Assembly (NCBI GenBank): GCA_903905665.1
Contig: CAIVHJ010000219.1
Coordinates: forward strand, 1 to 6,519
Source: an uncultured Phycisphaerales bacterium
GTDB taxonomy: Bacteria > Planctomycetota > Phycisphaerae > UBA1845 > CAIVHJ01
Length of the DNA: 6,519 nucleotides
Direction: 5' to 3'
Shown here: positions 5,614 to 6,519 of the stretch, piece by piece
Position numbering within the stretch: the stretch's first letter is position 1
Layout of the letters: every line of letters starts with the position of its first letter
Made by a program: the position numbers and the translations under genes
The notes under the pieces: generated by a model
Told to the model about the DNA's origin: nothing
The model's database searches: none
What the model saw: the letters and a program-made list of their open reading frames with translations, nothing else

Positions 5614-6381
5614 ATGAAGATTCTCTTGACAAACGACGATGGGATATTGGCGCCGGGGCTGGCGGCGATGTACCGGGAACTGGTGCGATTAGGTGAGGTG
5701 ATCGTCGTAGCGCCGGAGTTCGGGCAATCGGCGTCGAGTCACGGCGTCACCGTTCGCAAGCCGATACCCGTTTCCAAGGTCCATGTGCGCAACGAGTTTC
5801 ACGGTTACGGGGTGGAGGGGCATCCGGCGGATTGCGTGAAACTGGCGATTCAGGAATTGATCGGTCACAAACCCGATTTGCTGGTTTCCGGGATCAACGA
5901 CGGCGCGAACGTGAGCATCAACGTGTTGTATTCCGGAACGGTGGCGGCGGCGGCGGACGGAGCGTTTTTCGGAGTTCCGTCGATCGCCGTTTCGATGGAG
6001 CACGGGGACGAACTGGACTTTACGCGTGCCGCCAAAATCGCCATCACGCTGATTGAAGACCTGCTCAAGCGGGGGTTGGCGGGCGGACAGTTGATTAACA
6101 TCAATATCCCGTCGCTCGAAGGAGACCGTCCCAAAGGGGTTCGCGTCGCCCGTCAGGCGGTTCAGACGATGGAAGACCGCTACGTCAGTTTTAAGGGTCC
6201 CGACGGTCGGATGTATTACTGGCTTGACGGTGAGTTTGGCGAGATTCTGGACGAGGAGAGCGATTTGCGGCTGGTGAGCGAAGGCTACGTGGTCGTCACG
6301 CCGCTGCACTTCAACATGACCGACCAGAAACGCATCACCGAAATGCACCACTGGACCTGGCCCGACGTTTCGCGGCTATAG
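5614..6381 (+). CDS. surE: 5'-nucleotidase SurE
   Basis: A metal-dependent phosphatase of 255 residues, the usual family length, that removes phosphate from nucleoside 5'- and 3'-monophosphates and short polyphosphate. It is cytoplasmic and linked to stationary-phase survival. The family's metal site is complete: Asp8 and Asp9 in LTNDDG, Ser39 in GQSASSHG and Asn95 in VSGINDG. GHPADCVKLA (69-78) and LYSGTVAAA (105-113) are also family motifs. The ATG at 5614 gives the canonical MKILLTNDDG start; a TTG at 5578 lies inside the -35 box and is unlikely. No Shine-Dalgarno precedes the ATG, consistent with a leaderless or near-leaderless transcript from the promoter at 5578-5605. In many bacteria surE neighbours pcm or rpoS, but neither is visible here; what follows is a repeat array. 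Base use differs from the TerC gene on the same strand: surE is G-rich, TerC C-rich. Confidence 0.96.
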   Translation: MKILLTNDDGILAPGLAAMYRELVRLGEVIVVAPEFGQSASSHGVTVRKPIPVSKVHVRNEFHGYGVEGHPADCVKLAIQELIGHKPDLLVSGINDGANVSINVLYSGTVAAAADGAFFGVPSIAVSMEHGDELDFTRAAKIAITLIEDLLKRGLAGGQLININIPSLEGDRPKGVRVARQAVQTMEDRYVSFKGPDGRMYYWLDGEFGEILDEESDLRLVSEGYVVVTPLHFNMTDQKRITEMHHWTWPDVSRL

Positions 6382-6382
6382 A

Positions 6383-6456
6383 AACACCGGTACAACAACA
6401 TTGCAGGAATCAGCCGAAGAATTGCCGTTACGGAATTATTCAACCCCGCCGGTGTT
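6383..6456. repeat. Inverted repeat flanking the post-surE gap
   Basis: AACACCGG (6383-6390) and CCGGTGTT (6449-6456) are perfect 8-bp inverted copies, 58 bp apart. The left arm starts just after the surE stop and the right arm includes the first unit of the 7-bp array. A transcript could pair AACACC with any later GGTGTT unit too. No T-run follows, so it is not a standard terminator. Confidence 0.4.
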
Positions 6457-6519
6457 AGGTGTTAGGTGTTAGGTGTTAGGTGTTAGGTGTTAGGTGTTAG
6501 GTGTTAGGGTCGTTAGTCA
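6451..6519 (+). repeat. Perfect 7-bp tandem array, GGTGTTA x 8
   Basis: Eight identical copies of GGTGTTA span 6451-6506, with no mismatch. A decaying tail (GGGTCGTTAGTCA) reaches the window edge. The unit contains TAG on plus and TAA on minus, and 7 is not a multiple of 3, so all six frames are closed: it cannot be coding. Perfect identity suggests recent slippage growth. It differs in unit length and sequence from the array before tig. Confidence 0.95.

Noticed and set aside
6451..6519. CRISPR array
   Set aside because: The 7-bp units are contiguous with no spacers, so this is a simple tandem repeat.

Overview
This 6.5-kb window is a compact stretch of bacterial chromosome with ordinary housekeeping genes. 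I see no mobile element, CRISPR array, tRNA or rRNA. The gene set suggests a Gram-negative-type bacterium: trigger factor followed by two clpP paralogues in tandem, a Calvin-type class II fructose-bisphosphate aldolase, a TerC/Alx membrane protein and SurE. Tandem clpP genes behind tig, a long trigger factor and many short-period intergenic repeats would fit Planctomycetota or a related deep lineage. That placement is a guess from gene style, not something the window proves.

Minus strand, positions 3352 down to 1: the order of transcription is fba, tig, clpP1, clpP2, with gaps of 86, 64 and 66 bp. No convincing terminator lies between them, so they may be one transcription unit. The last gene was not obvious: only its first 21 codons fall inside the window, but they match the classic ClpP N-terminus. 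The unit joins a chaperone for nascent chains (trigger factor) to two protease subunits, behind a central carbon enzyme.

Plus strand, 3470 to 4567: a divergent promoter with near-consensus -35 and -10 boxes drives an Alx-like TerC membrane protein, through a leader that carries a small perfect hairpin. From 4636 to 5453 a second strong promoter precedes a highly basic protein of 232 residues. It has a small folded-looking N-terminal domain, a charged helical rod and a Lys/Arg-only tail, and I cannot assign a function. From 5578 to 6381 a third strong promoter sits so close to surE that the mRNA is predicted to be leaderless.

Three separate gaps carry short-period repeats of different sequence. 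One is a degenerate GATTGCGGA-type repeat between clpP1 and clpP2. One is a 9-copy 8-bp array that ends exactly at the tig start codon and supplies its Shine-Dalgarno site. One is a perfect 7-bp array (8 copies) after surE, running towards the window end. These arrays, the leaderless surE and the basic protein are the least ordinary parts. I found no clearly new multi-gene system.
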